The notes beneath the pieces were generated by a model. That model was not told the DNA's origin. It saw only the letters and a list, made by a program, of their open reading frames with translations, and did not search any database. Position numbers and translations under genes: made by a program. A DNA stretch of 60,222 nt, taken from contig MU277782.1 of NCBI GenBank assembly GCA_022385805.1, positions 7,488 through 67,709 on the forward strand. Direction: 5' to 3'. Below are positions 12,460-23,909 of this stretch, piece by piece (the stretch's first letter is position 1; each line of letters begins with the position of its first letter). The DNA is from Pilatotrama ljubarskyi. Taxonomy: Eukaryota > Basidiomycota > Agaricomycetes > Polyporales > Polyporaceae.

Positions 12460-13106
12460 TCAGCTAAGTAGGCCGGGCCGGCGAGGTATTATCCGGCCTT
12501 CTACGCGTACGTAGTTCAATCTCGCTCGTACACTAGAGCGCCCTCTGGGTCCTGCCACTGGATCTTCTTCCACAACAGGCTCGTACCTGGGAGTTTTGAT
12601 ACGCCTATGCAGGTCCGATAGCACATCATGTTCCCATAACTCTTCGGGGTTGATATGAATCAAAAAACTTGAAGCGATGAGCGTATGAAGGCCAAGTACC
12701 CGGGCATGCTTCAACTCCGAGTCACAGAGACAGCGAAGCTTTTCAAAGCAACCGTCAATGCCTCGGGGCGCCAGGAACATACGCACGTTCTCGTTCGCCT
12801 CGAACAGCTTCTCCAGATACGCCCTGCCCATGAACTTTGGGCTTCAAGTCATAATTCAGGTCGCCATCTCCAGGACGAGGTCGAGGGCGAAAGCGGTCGC
12901 CCTCGGATGGTTCAGGAGGAGCTCGTAGCAGCTGAACCTGTCGTCCATTACGGCTCCGTACTCGTCGCGCAGGGCTTGCATTGCCTTGCGTTGCCCTTGC
13001 GGCCCATCTCCAACTCCCATACCATATCGAGGTCGCTCCACCCCAGGATTTCAGCGGGGACACGCAGCCCAAGGTCCAACTCAGTTAGTGAGACGGGGAA
13101 CTTCAT
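12460..13106 (-). pseudogene. Decayed protein-coding gene, family unknown
   Basis: From an ATG at 13106 the minus strand reads MKFPVSLTELDLGL...ELEMGRKGNA. Then the coding appearance switches frame by one base to ALRDEYGAVMDDRF...DLVLEMAT. Two TGA codons follow within six codons, after which the same frame continues as GRAYLEKLFEANENVRMF to a stop at 12460. One frameshift and two stops without convincing splice sites indicate a pseudogene. An intron model failed because no donor gave a consistent phase. I do not recognise the family; the sequence is charged and helical-looking. Confidence 0.5.
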
Positions 13107-13512
13107 GCGTTGACGGTGGAGCTATAGTTCTGATCATCCTCATCGGGGTCTGGCCTAAATCAGAGCAGGGCGAGAAGTCAGTGATCGCGCGGCGCAGAAC
13201 TGGTTGTCAGAGTTGCAGCACTGTACCTGATGACGCCGAGAACACACCCTTGAAACAGTGACTCACAGGAATCGAGAATGTCGTAAAGACGTTATGCTCT
13301 GTGCGAGGAAAATGGACGGGTGATGGGCGATATATGTCTCCTCCCCAGGCGAAGTGAGTGTTCTTGTCAGAGCGGGCTTCCAAGCGTGCGGCGTGCTTCC
13401 AGCGCTGAGATCCGCTTCTCCAGCCTCCGTGGCAAATACTTGCGACCCCCTATCACCCAGTGACGACTCACGGCGAACACCACCCTCGTTCCTCCCCGGC
13501 GAGATACGCTAC
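13107..13512. other. Spacer upstream of the decayed gene
   Basis: About 400 bases between the decayed gene and the stop of the nucleoporin gene. I see no gene or repeat in it. Confidence 0.4.
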
Positions 13513-16500
13513 CTACACAGTGAGTATCCTGAAAGGATCCGACCCTCCACCCTCCAGACCTGCCAGAACAGCTTGCCGCACCGCACCCAAGTAATCGCCC
13601 AGCCGCCGCCCGACCTGCGCTGAGAAGGCGTCGTACAGCCGGTACCGCGAGTCCGCGACGACGTTGACGAGCGACAGCGCGTGCTTGAGGTTTCTGCGAC
13701 ACGAGGGCCTCATTAGCATACGAGAAGGGAAAGAGAGAGAGAGAGAGGGACGAAGGGACGCATGCGTACTCTGGTATCCTGCTGCGCGAGTTGACGAGCG
13801 TCGCGTGCAGGCGGATGATGAGTTCTGGGACGTAGATCTGGCGGATCCGCACGAGGTCGCGTGGCCGCTTGATGCCTGGGCGTTACGCATTATCAACACG
13901 ACTTCCTCACGTCCCGGGGAATGGCCAAGGGAGGACTTGCCGCCAGAGCGCGTCTCGGGGTCCGAGACCAACCAATCCGTCGTGAGCAGCTTCAAGACCT
14001 GCTCTCGTGCCTGCTCGATCAACGTCTACTCGCCATTACCGGTCAGCTAATCGTACGCGCGCAGGGCAGCGAGCACATACACGCACCCTGTAATCGCTCA
14101 ACCACGCTGCGCGCGTGTCCTTGTTCATCTGCGGCTGTTCGAGCGCCTCGCACTCCGCGACGCGCGCCAGCGCCTCCCACACGCCGAAGAACTGGCGGTA
14201 GTGCATGTACTCCGTCGCCTCCTCCTCCGGCTCGCGCAGCGTCCCCAGCTCCGGCGGCAGCATCTCCAGCAGGCTCTTCGCCAGCTGCACCCTCCCGTGT
14301 CCTTCAACCCGCGCCTGGTCAGCATCATGCAACAAGAGAGAAGGGAGAAAGGAAGGACATACCGAGGAAGTAGCGCAAGATGACGTTCGCCTGCTCGAGC
14401 GCCGTATCGTACGTCGCCTCCAAGAACGTCGTCCACTCGATCGACCTCACGAGGAGCCATTCCGCCTCGCTCGGCGGCGGCTCCATCGCGGTGATGTACG
14501 GCAGCGGGCCCTTCGTCGGCAGCAGGATCGTGAACGCCTTCTCGATCGTGCGCTCCGCGGTGACGACCGCGACGCGCTCGATATCCAAGCCGTGCTCGCG
14601 AGCGCGAGTGAGCGCGAGCCGCCGCTCGTGCACGTCGGCGGAGAGCTCGAGCGAGGTGAGGAAGAGCGCGTACCGCTCGACGGCGTTGTCGCCTAGCGCG
14701 CCGGCGTACATCGCGATCAGCTCGCGTTGGCCTGCTGCCTGTGAGTTCCGCAGGGCGTTAGTTCTCGTGCAGGAGGGAGAAGGGTCACGAGAGAAGATAG
14801 GAAAGCGCACTTCGAGGACCTGGAGATACGCCTCCAGTATGACCTGCGTCGCGTACGGCGAGACGGGCATGTCGATCATCTGCAGGAACAGACACAGGTG
14901 CGCGAAGAACCGCGTCATCGTTGTGTACCTGCGTCCCGGTCAGCTCGGCATCACGTAGAAGGCTTTTCTCGTATAGCGAACTCACTCGGGCGAGGAGATA
15001 TACGTGCCCTCCTGGAGGCCATTTGCGAACGCTTCCAGGAGCGCGTCCGTCCGGTCAAGGATGATGTGCAGCTGCGAGACGTGGTACGGGTTGTCTGCCG
15101 GCGCCCTATGCAATCCCGTCAGGCCCTTCCACACAACGCCCTTCGAACCACCAAGCGCACTCACCCTTCAGCAACCTGCACATTCCCCAACGCCTCCAGC
15201 CCATGAACGACCTCCCTCTCCCACTCCTCCTCGCCCTCCTCCTCACCCCCGTTCTCACCCTCCCCGCGCGTCCCAAACGCCCCCGAAGCCTCCAGCGCCC
15301 CAAGCCCCGCCTCCCAGAAACACTCGCGCTCGATCTCCGCAAGGCCCGCGCTCAACCGCTCCTCGCACGCGAGGCTCACGAGTGCCCACAGGTGGTCCTC
15401 CCACGTGCGCGCGACAGCCTTGAGCGCGCCCGCGGTGCTCGTCGTCGGCGCGAGCGCGGCGTATAATGCGCGTTCGGTCGGGGAGAGTGCGTTCTGCTGC
15501 CATCAAGTCCGGGAGCGGTTAACGGAGGTTCTCAAAGGACACGGAGGGAGAAGGGGACGTACGCTACTCGCGGCCTCGGAGCAGATCTTCTTCCACAGTC
15601 GCCGGCGGACGTTCCCGCGCCACCGCTGCTCGTCTTCCGCATCCTCGTCGTCCATCGCGTCCACCTCTCTCGGCTCGTTCGCTACATGTTCAAAGCGCTC
15701 AACACCACATAACTACTCGGACCGCGCGCGAGGCGAGGAGACGTACCGATGGCTCGCCACTGGAACAGGAGCGCACCGCGTATGCTGGCGGCGCGCCACG
15801 GCTGGTTCGCTTTCCGGCAGAGGTCAACGGCTTCGTCGAGCTGGCCGGCGCGGACGTGCGCGTAGAGCGCGTTGAGGAGCGTCTTCTCGTAGGCCTGATG
15901 GTGGTGTCAGCTTCAGAATGTAGGTGCGCTAGAGCCATACTGGGAGGGGTTTCCAAAAGAAACGGCGTGCATGAGAAGGTGGAACAGTGACGGCGCATCT
16001 GGAGGGACGAGGGGAGCGAGCGCCCCCTGCGGACACGGTGGCGCGCGCGTCTTACGGCGTTCCAGTGTTTGCTCCTTGTGAGCAGTTATCCGTTGCGAGA
16101 AGCCAGTTGCTTGGGCGAGACAAGGCAGTCGGGACGCGTCGCACAGCAGGAAAGCTCCCAGCTGAGGCGTGTACAAGCGAGGAGATACTCACGGCATCGT
16201 CTGGGGCAAGCCCCCTCTCCTTCCTATCCCGATTGACGGCGTCCGGGTCCAGCTCCGTGACCAACCCGGCGCCCATCCTCCCCGTCCTCTTCCCCTGCAG
16301 CACCGCGTTCCGCGTAAACCGCCAATAGCCGTTCGTCGCGCCGGGGTCGAGCGGCGCGGGGGAAGGGGCGGAGTCGTGGAGCCACTCGCGGACGACGACG
16401 AGCTCGGAGAGGAGGGGGGAGGAGTGCATGATGGACTGGGCGAGGGTGGCGGGGGGCGTGTAGGGGTTGGAGGCGAGGAGTTCGCGCGGGTGGGGGTATT

Positions 16501-16876
16501 CTGGCGGGGCGGTCTTTCGTAGTCTGCGCGTGATTAGAGAAAAGGTAGTGCGAGAAGAGCACAGAGAGACGCACGACATGAGGGCCTGGAGCAACGCCCA
16601 GGTGTCGCTCTCCATTTTGAGGGCTTCGAGTTCGGATATTGAGATCGAGGCGTCCGCGCCGGCGCTGTCTTGCAGCTCTGCTAATCTGCGCGCAAGGGTG
16701 GATTCTCGCTGCTGTGTCATAGGATGTAAATTGGATGCGACATACTGCTGGTTGCATATTTCACGGAGTTTGGGAGCGAAGCCGGTTTCTGGGTGGAGGA
16801 GAGCCTCGAGGTCGTCCTTGTGAGCCTGGCAGGCCGAGAGCACCTCTGCGCACAATGCGTATAGCGACTCAGCCAT
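13513..16876 (-). CDS. NUP84: Nuclear pore protein Nup84/Nup107
   Basis: Twelve exons join in phase to 819 residues: 16876-16575, 16523-16193, 15894-15747, 15681-15563, 15493-15165, 15105-14986, 14928-14811, 14738-14363, 14301-14087, 14025-13911, 13875-13770, 13693-13513. Nup84 (yeast)/Nup107 (animals) is the hub of the Y-shaped scaffold subcomplex of the nuclear pore. Family landmarks visible are the segment ATNGYWRFTRNAVLQGKR followed by VTELDPDAVNRD, the helical repeat LLNALYAHVRAGQLDEAVDL with QPWRAASIRGAL, NPYHVSQLHIILDR, and the C-terminal helix block IRQIYVPELIIRLH...LVNVVADSRY ending in GGGSDPFRILTV. Helical solenoid throughout. The length agrees with fungal Nup84. Oddities: intron 2 is long (298 nt) and the intron at 13910-13876 is only 35 nt. 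The gene is divergent from the F-box gene at 17492. Confidence 0.95.
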
Positions 16877-17491
16877 AGCTCAAAACAGCAGCTCCAGTCC
16901 AGTTGATTGATGAGAAGGCTGGAAGACGTGCGGCCGAGGAGAGAGCAGCAGATACAGCACAGACTTGGACGAGAAACAAGGAGCGTTGGGCAGGCGCCCA
17001 TGACGCGAGACGCGCGTGTGGCTGGGCGCCTCTCGCCTTCACTTGGTACTAACACCAAGCTCAGTATACGACAGACATCCGCTCTACGACGAGAGGAGTC
17101 ATTAAGTACAGTGCGGACGCGCTGACGTCTTGAAGATCGCAACGGACAATGACCGTCAGTAAGTACTACTTGCAGGAAACGGAACAAGTCGAGCGCCTCT
17201 TCCGGGCAGTGCACCATCATAAAGCAGTTGTGACCGGTCTGCCGCAGCGAACTTGAACCTCCTCTCTTACTACAATATTTATCACCAGCGAGGACATCAT
17301 CACCGCACACTCGGGAATCTCAATATAGGTCTTCGACAGTGAAAAGACCGAGCATAGCACTGCTGTGTCGTATATAGATCACCTCGCGAAGACTCCCAAC
17401 AACGTCCACCGTGCATTCGGGTACGTCTTCGTTCTTCCAGCTGCTGGCACAATCTCCTCTCTCCTCTCTTAACTAAATATATGATCCAGGG
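16877..17491. promoter_or_regulatory. Divergent promoter region NUP84 / F-box
   Basis: This 615-base gap separates two head-to-head start codons and must hold both promoters. A TATATA-like stretch at about 17369-17375 could serve the plus-strand gene. No other motif stands out. Confidence 0.45.
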
Positions 17492-18768
17492 ATGAACAGC
17501 TTTATGCCGTCCTTAGCTCCCGCACTACCTGCAGAGATCACAGACAGCATCATCGACTGCCTGGCGGACGACTGGCGCTCCCTCGCCGTATGCGCACTCG
17601 TGTGCTCCGAATGGAGAGTCCGTGCGGGTTTCCATCTTTCGCCCGGCGTCACTCTCCTACTGGGCAATCCTGAAGACTTTCCAGACCTCTTTGATTTCGT
17701 TCGCCTGTTCTGCGCACGATCAGAGTTGTCCGACCTCATCGTCGTGCTGACAATACAAGGGAGGTTGGAGTTTTCGAATATAACACCTGGAGACCTGCCG
17801 GATGATGTAGATCTCAGCCCGCTGCGAAACCTGCGGTCACTGGCCCTCTCCAATCTCTACGTCTCTACCGCGGCTAGGTTCAGGACGCTATACACCTCTT
17901 TCCCCCTCCTCCAGGAGCTCTCAATCGACGACGTGTTCACCAAATTTGAAGAGCTCCCCGCGTTGGTTGCGCGAGGTGACGGCGTGCAGAGCGGATCTGA
18001 ACGCCAAGGCGCATATCCTCCTCTGAGAACGCTGTGTATGCACGTCACGCACTCCCAGCTCAAGAGCGTCACCGACGTCTTGCACGACGACCTCCTGACT
18101 GAGCCGTCCCACTCAGCCACCTTACGCAGCCTCAAGCTATATCTTCCCAGGGGTTTCATCGGAAAATGGACCCAGACGTTGGCCGTCTTCCAGGGAAGCC
18201 TGCATGAACTCCGTGTCCGCGTCTCTCCTCCGCCTGTAAATTCCCACACGGGTAAGTCCCCAAGATATCCCCCCGAGTTACAGGATGCTAACCGAGTACG
18301 TCGATGTGGCGCCTGCCAGACCTCTATAGCCCAATATCCGGCTACACACACCTCCGTAGCCTAACGCTCCACCTTTCCATGACCCAGCGGATCGCGCACT
18401 ACGAGATCGCGCGCGTCTGCAGGACCCTTGTGCGGTGCCTCACGTCGCCTGCGTGTTTGTTCGCGCGCACGCTCGAGCGGCTCACGCTGTGCCTCCCTTA
18501 TCCTGTGAGCGAGATTGCCCGTCGTAGGGACTGCGTCGCGGCGGTCGGGCGCGCGCTTTGCGCAGAACGGTTTCCCTCACTGGGACATCTACGTATCAAT
18601 ATTCTCAACGTAAGCGCGTCGGACAGGCTGGAGGAGCAGAGGAAGGAACTGGAGGAGCTGATCTCGACGGCGCAGCGGGCGCAGCAGCGTAGACGTGAAG
18701 GCGGCAGTGCCGTAGTCACGGTCTGCGTCGTACGGCACCCCGGTGTATGGTGTAAGGCATGTGTGTAA
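17492..18768 (+). CDS. F-box-like, leucine-rich protein
   Basis: Two exons, 17492-18251 and 18320-18768, encode about 402 residues. The 68-nt intron starts GTAAGT, has a GCTAAC branch-like site and ends CCAG; phases match. The N-terminus (ALPAEITDSIIDCLADDWRSLAVCALVCSEW) is a clear F-box-like pattern, followed by leucine-rich segments LRNLRSLALSNLY, LLQELSIDDV and LRSLKLYLP. The layout matches the gene at 2618-3944, so the two are paralogues separated by about 13 kb. Role by family: substrate-recognition subunit of an SCF ubiquitin ligase; target unknown. The C-terminus is charged (EEQRKELEELISTAQRAQQRR). Confidence 0.8.
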
Positions 18769-18799
18769 CGATGTGTTTGATTGCTTCTATCGCACGCGT

Positions 18800-19073
18800 G
18801 GGGCGCTGGGTACGACTCTTCCGAAGTAGACGGGACAGCCGTACAACCCTGCCGTCAGAGGCCGCTTCTGCCTTAGAGAGGGTATCAAGCGACGGCCGCC
18901 ACTTGCGGACGTTCACCTGCCGGCGGTACACGACAGCTCGCGACGCACTCCGCCGAGCCGTCGGCGGCCCGCTCTCGCTGAGAACCACAATCGGCAACGT
19001 CAAGGCCCGTGCGGCGGTACTCGAGTACGTCAAGGCGACAGGTCGTCTGCAGCCGCTCGAACCACAGGGTTAG
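18800..19073 (+). mobile_element. Retrotransposon reverse-transcriptase/RNase H tail, remnant
   Basis: The plus frame ending at 19073 contains HLRTFTCRRYTTARDALRRA and then LEYVKATGRL. This resembles the extreme C-terminus of LINE-type polyproteins in agaricomycetes, where a zinc-knuckle-like segment precedes 'C-x-Y-x3-R-x-L-R' and an 'xYIxATGRL' end. Upstream cysteines of the knuckle and all catalytic domains are missing, so only a short 3' remnant is present. It abuts the F-box gene by a few dozen bases. Similarity is judged from memory of the family pattern. Confidence 0.5.
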
Positions 19074-19079
19074 TTGGCG

Positions 19080-19138
19080 TCCCCTTCCCCCTTCCCCTCC
19101 CCACACTCCCCTCCCTCCCCTTTCCCCTTTCTCTCTCA
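19080..19138 (+). repeat. Polypyrimidine tract
   Basis: Nearly pure C/T (CCCCTTCCCC-type runs) for about 60 bases directly downstream of the retrotransposon remnant. Confidence 0.7.
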
Positions 19139-20780
19139 TGTTTCTTCTGTTTCTTCCCTATCCGGTCTCGTCTTGTCGTGTTACGGCCCACCTAGGCCCC
19201 TTCTCCCACTACTTCGGGGACATTAGTCCTCTCGGCTCCATATATCAGGAACACGCCGCCCCCTACTTCGCGCAAGAACTCCCGTACCTTACCGCGTTCA
19301 ACCACCCGCATTTCTTCCCCGCATCCCGCTATGCTCTACCACGTTTACTCCGATCAAGCATTCACCATATACTATACTTCATTTACGATACCCACCGCAC
19401 GGTAGTCACTAGAGTGCTCTAGGCGCTCGCGTAGTAGTCAGTGGCACCTTCGGCCGTAAACGGCCTCCCTGCCACGTTAATCTCTGAATCTATCTAACTT
19501 GCGGACGTCTCGTGTTTGTGAGATATACGACTGTATATCCCAGCGCGTCCGAGGTACTAGGGTATAAGTATCAGCAACATTGCGGACGTCGGACACCTTG
19601 GATAATTGATGGTCCTGCGGCCCGCTCGCGTAGTAGGGATCAACGACCTGAAGTGAGTGAGTGAGTGATAACTTAGCTAGGAGGCGCGGCGGCGGTGTAC
19701 GCAACCCTAGGGTTAGGGTCGGCCATCGACGTATGGCACAGGCTGGCGCTCCCCGGTTTGTCAGCTAGCGTGCTGTCGAATCATCACTCACTCACTCACT
19801 CTAGATGGACCAGCAGTGTCAGTGATCAAATGCTCTTTTCTCTCGGAAGACGTAGAACGCGCGCCAGCGCAACCACGCCGGTGAGTTCGAATCAATAACG
19901 TCCGCGTTCACGTAAGTCCCCCACTCTCAATGGCCGATCTGTCTATGTCTGACTTGCATACCGCTGCCATACGCAGGGCAAACCACGTGCACTTACAACC
20001 CACACGGCCGCGGCGACTCAGGCTAAGCACTCCAGCGCCACATACCGCTCTCGCGTTGACCGGCGTGCTCGAGCTGCTCGCGATCACCCTTCCACAGTGC
20101 GCGATGCAAATCACCCTTCCGGAAGTAGCTGAGCAGGGAACGCACCCGGGGCGTAGGGCCTCTCTTGAACTCGGACGCGTACCCCGCCCTCTCGCACGTC
20201 ACCATCGGTGTTTACCGGCATGCTGTCGGCGAGGCGCGCGACTCTCTGGCTACCGGGTGCCGCGACTCGCGACACCTGAACGAATGGTGCATAGTCCGTT
20301 TTGTGATGCTTCGTGATCTAAGCTGATTTCGCCTGCAACAGGGTGTTCCCAAGTTGTTCATCAATATTCATCGTCAAGATTACTCTCTGCATGGAGTCGC
20401 GCCTCTTGTAAGCCGTAGGGTACATATGACGTTGTATGCAAGGCTGCTACTCGTGAATGGTGTCCAAACGGTCGGCTCCATCCGGACGATCCGCTTCACA
20501 AGACAGTATCGTCGTCCTCGAGATATAGAGACTGCGTACCGGGATGCAAGCTGAATGGCCCAATTTACGCTCGCTAGCTCACGTTTACAGGAGGGGATTT
20601 CTCTCACAATATTGCTCACCTTGGAAGTGAGTTCGTCCTGGCGACTGCGCCTCCAATCGAGAGTCGACAATCATGCTCTGTTCTCTCAAGGGTTAGGTTG
20701 CCAAGTGCATGGAGGTGAGTGCACTCCTTATCGTTCAGGCTCCGAAGCACAACTTGAACGCCCGCTGACACCAACAGAAC
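19139..20780. other. Repeat-rich intergenic region, no gene
   Basis: Open frames are short. The region contains the inverted repeat at 19653-19799 and reads as decayed mobile DNA. No coding exon could be supported. Confidence 0.4.
19653..19799. repeat. Exact 17-base inverted repeat around telomere-like core
   Basis: The left arm 19653-19669 (GTGAGTGAGTGAGTGAT) and right arm 19783-19799 are exact reverse complements, 113 bases apart. Inside, at 19703-19718, lies AACCCTAGGGTTAGGG, i.e. telomere-type repeats meeting head to head. Each arm is also a four-base tandem repeat. Confidence 0.8.
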
Positions 20781-21122
20781 GGTGCGCCTCTCACCAGAAG
20801 TCGCCCGACGTTGAGCCCGGTGCAGAAGCCACTGGCATCCCAAAGCCGCCGATAGCGTTCAGCACTCGGATAGAGCGCATCACGTTCGCTCCAATCGTTA
20901 TCGGTCCCGGCCGCTCTTCAAGCTGCGCTTCTCCCACCACCGCTGCTGGCGTCCGGGCAGGTGCATACGATGGTCATACGGTCGCACATGGGCGTATACA
21001 TTCGCGACAACGGTTCGATAGTACTGTCCTACGGCGCTCCTCCCGCTCTCTCCTCCCCTTCAAAGGCTCCTTCGTCGCTCGGGCACTCCTCGATTGCTCC
21101 CGTGCACTTGAACGTCTTGCGC

Positions 21123-21586
21123 TCAGAGGGACGCGGGGAGGCAGCCGATGGACAGGAGTCCACCTATGATCGTCGTCAGCGCTCTGTGCATGCAGCCCAG
21201 CGCCGGGTCTTACCGAAGCTGTTGTCGTCGCAGCAGACGGTGTTCGCAGAGCTACACCGCATGATCAGCCTCTTGTCCCTTGCCCGCGCCCTCTCAGTCG
21301 ACACCGCTACTACTCACCAAGCATCAGAGCCTCCGACGCCCACAACGCTGATGGGCGAGCACGTCAGGCCAACGGGAACGTTCACGTCCTGGAGGACGAC
21401 GCCAATCGCAGCGAGGATTGGCGCGATGGCCGCGCTGTTCGCCGACTGGACGCTCTCGCAGCACTGGAGCGCGCCGGTGGAGCAGCCGGTCTGGCGCGTC
21501 TCAAGGTCGCTGCGAGCCGGGGTGGCGGCGGCGAGGATTGCGAGCGCGGCGAGCGCGGCGAAGGCGGTGGTGAGCTTGCTGAACAT
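21123..21586 (-). CDS. Class I hydrophobin 1
   Basis: Three exons (21586-21318, 21251-21214, 21163-21123) encode 115 residues. A signal peptide (FAALAALAILAAATPA) is followed by the eight-cysteine pattern C-X6-CC-X32-C-X13-C-X5-CC-X12-C-X5, typical of class I hydrophobins. These are secreted, self-assembling amphipathic proteins that coat aerial hyphae and fruit-body surfaces. The first intron splits the codon of cysteine 5 (TG|C) and a 38-nt exon carries the CC pair (VCCDDNSF), a structure shared by six of the seven copies and, with a 41-nt exon, by the seventh. It is the near twin of hydrophobin 2, 2.2 kb away, from a tandem duplication. Confidence 0.95.
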
Positions 21587-21676
21587 AGTGATGGTGAGGT
21601 ACTTTGGGAGAGAGCTGAGGAGCTTGGTTTGAACGACGGCGAGTGTTGAGTGAGGAATGTCGGGCGAAGGCGAGTG

Positions 21677-21684
21677 CTTTTATA
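21677..21684 (-). promoter_or_regulatory. TATA box of hydrophobin 1
   Basis: TATAAAAG on the minus strand, about 91 bases upstream of the ATG at 21586. Confidence 0.6.
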
Positions 21685-23314
21685 CTGTCTCGAGTTCATT
21701 CCGGCCTCTGTTGACGGAACGGCGCAGAGATACGCGGACAATAGACCGGCCTTAGTATGGGTCTTCGAGTTTCGTACGAGTTGCGAAAACCAACATGCCC
21801 GACGATGCGGACGGAAGTGGAGATTGGCTATCGGCCAAGGCAATTCCACGCGCGGTATGTTTTGGTGAACCGCAAGAAGCAGACGTCATACGTCCCCGCT
21901 TTCCTTCCCATCTTCCCACAGGTCATTTCCTCGAGTGCGTACACACAGGCCGGTTCATTGTCCTATAATTCGCGTCGCGTGTCTTCTTTTGGGGCGCGAA
22001 CAGGGCACCTAACACAGTGTGTATGTCAGAGTATGGAAACCACCGAGGACGCGCTCATGATACGAGAATCATCCCCCACCAATCCGCCTGCACGGCCCTG
22101 CAGTCATCGCTCCAATACGCCGCGTTGTGGCGGTCCGTCCGCCTGTGCCTTGGAGCAGTTTCGGTATGTTCTCGCTCCGTTCCGCTCGATTCCGGTCCAT
22201 GAGCTCGCCGTCCAGGTGGACGACTCGTATGGTTTCCAGCATCTGCTGATATAGCTATTCCAGCGGCGAGCACCACCTACATAGCAGGTAGTGCCGGGGC
22301 TCATACCTGAATTCAACCGGGATAGGGATGCTTATTCCAGGCTCATTCGTCTCGCAAGCAACGTACGTGAACACTCATGCCGCATGCTATTTCAAGCACA
22401 AGAGGTTCCGCGTTCCATGTCTCTTCGCATGACGCCTCTGCTATCTGTATGCTTAGCGCGGCGGGCATCGCGCACATCTGCCAAGCCCACTACACCACCA
22501 ACACGCATTCTGGCATATGTTTCCGAGACGGACCCGCTATTGGTCTCCATACCGCCGGTGACTCGCTTCGGTCAATCTCCTCATCATCCTCGTCCCGAAT
22601 TCCGCATATCCATACACACGAGACGTAGTTATCCATTACACCCCTAGCGCTCCCCACCCGACAAAGCCAAAACAAAGAGGACGATCCCGGCAACTGTTCA
22701 CTCTCCCGCGCAGAGATGAGCCCTTTCGAAGGGGGCCGCGAAGGTCACGCCTCGAGGCGTCCGATCTTCGTTCATGCGTGGAGTCTGACCTGTTATGGGG
22801 CTAATCTCGCGGAACGCTTGCTGTCAATCATCTTCACCCCGATGAGCACCTACTGGAGGCAAGCCTGGTATCGCGTAGCTCGACAGGTCCAACCCGACTC
22901 GAAAGCGTCTTGCTGCTGCACGGAGGCGAGTGCGCTCTTAATGTGTGTCGTTCATTTTCGCGGAAAACACGTACTGATTCATCCCAGGCTACTGCGCCTC
23001 TCACCAGAAGTCTGTCGAAGTCGACCCGGGTGCAGTACGATTCCGAAGTTGCCAACCACGCCCACCACGGGTCGATTCCTTATCCGGCTCGCACTATGTA
23101 CATAGCTGTTATCTCTGGCGGCTCTCGGGCTTCTTGCACCACACTCTCGGTCGGGCACGCGCATTTCGGGTCACTTGGTCAAACGGTCGCATACATTCGC
23201 AAACACAATCCGGGCACTCCTACAACTCTCATCGAAATCTCTCCGTTTCCTACGAAAACTCTCGTTCGATCAAGCAGCATTCGATGATACTACGGGCGCT
23301 GGTCTGTTCCCCGC

Positions 23315-23795
23315 TTAGAGGGAGGCGGGAAGGCAGCCGATGGACAGGAGTCCACCTATAGTGAGTATCAGCGTCTGCTACCTTTCTCGCGCAGATTCCT
23401 TCTCGAATTATTGCTAGGTACTTACCAAAGCTGTTGTCGTCGCAGCAGACGGTGTTCGCAGAGCTACAGCCAGTCTATCAGCCTCCCGTTCCTTGCTCTC
23501 TTGGTCTGATTGAGACCGCTACGTACCAAGCGTCGGAGCCTCCGACGCCGACGACGTTGACGGGCGAGCAGGTGAGGCCCACGGGGATGTTGACGTCCTG
23601 GAGGACGACGCCGAGGGCGGCGAGGATCGGCGCAATGGCCGCGCTGTTCGCCGACTGGACGGACTGGCAGCATTGGAGCGCGCCGGTGGTGCAGCCGGTC
23701 TGGCGCGTCTCGAGCTCAATGGGGGCCGGGGTGGCGGCGGCGAGGATTGCGAGCCCTGTGAGGGCGGCGAAGGGGGTGGCGAGCTTGGCAAACAT
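23315..23795 (-). CDS. Class I hydrophobin 2
   Basis: Exons 23795-23527, 23463-23426 and 23355-23315 encode 115 residues. The first exon has the same length as in hydrophobin 1 (269 nt) and the mature proteins differ at only a few positions (for example TTGALQCCQS against STGALQCCES). Signal peptide and all eight cysteines are present; spacing is identical to hydrophobin 1. The last exon ends in TAA rather than TGA. Secreted surface-coating protein by family. Product of a local tandem duplication. Confidence 0.95.
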
Positions 23796-23901
23796 CGTGA
23801 AGGTGATGTTGGTGTTGGGAGGGGAGCGCTAGGGAGCTGAGGGCGATTGGCTTGAACGACGGTGGGTGTTCAGTGAGGAGTCTCTCGGGCAGAGGTGAGT
23901 A

Positions 23902-23909
23902 CTTTTATA
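23902..23909 (-). promoter_or_regulatory. TATA box of hydrophobin 2
   Basis: TATAAAAG on the minus strand, 107 bases upstream of the ATG at 23795, matching the box of hydrophobin 1. Confidence 0.6.

Larger units (their letters stand above)
20784..22740. repeat. Tandem duplication unit 1 (with hydrophobin 1)
   Basis: Matched to unit 2 at an offset of about 2.21 kb. Shared landmarks include GCGCCTCTCACCAGAAGTC (20784 and 22994), the whole hydrophobin gene, and CCCGCTATTGGTCTCCA (about 22533 and 24747). Flanks have diverged more than the coding exons. Confidence 0.7.

Noticed and set aside
13735..13752. GA-rich run (GAGAGAGAGAG) considered as a regulatory repeat
   Set aside because: It lies inside a nucleoporin intron and is a CT-rich tract on the coding strand, as expected near a 3' splice site.
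14205..15475. Long plus-strand frames of up to 192 codons
   Set aside because: They are antisense shadows of the nucleoporin exons, rich in Arg/Pro/Ser.
19080..19138. Polypyrimidine run considered as a CRISPR or microsatellite array
   Set aside because: No spacers or regular repeat; simply C/T-rich DNA beside a retrotransposon remnant.
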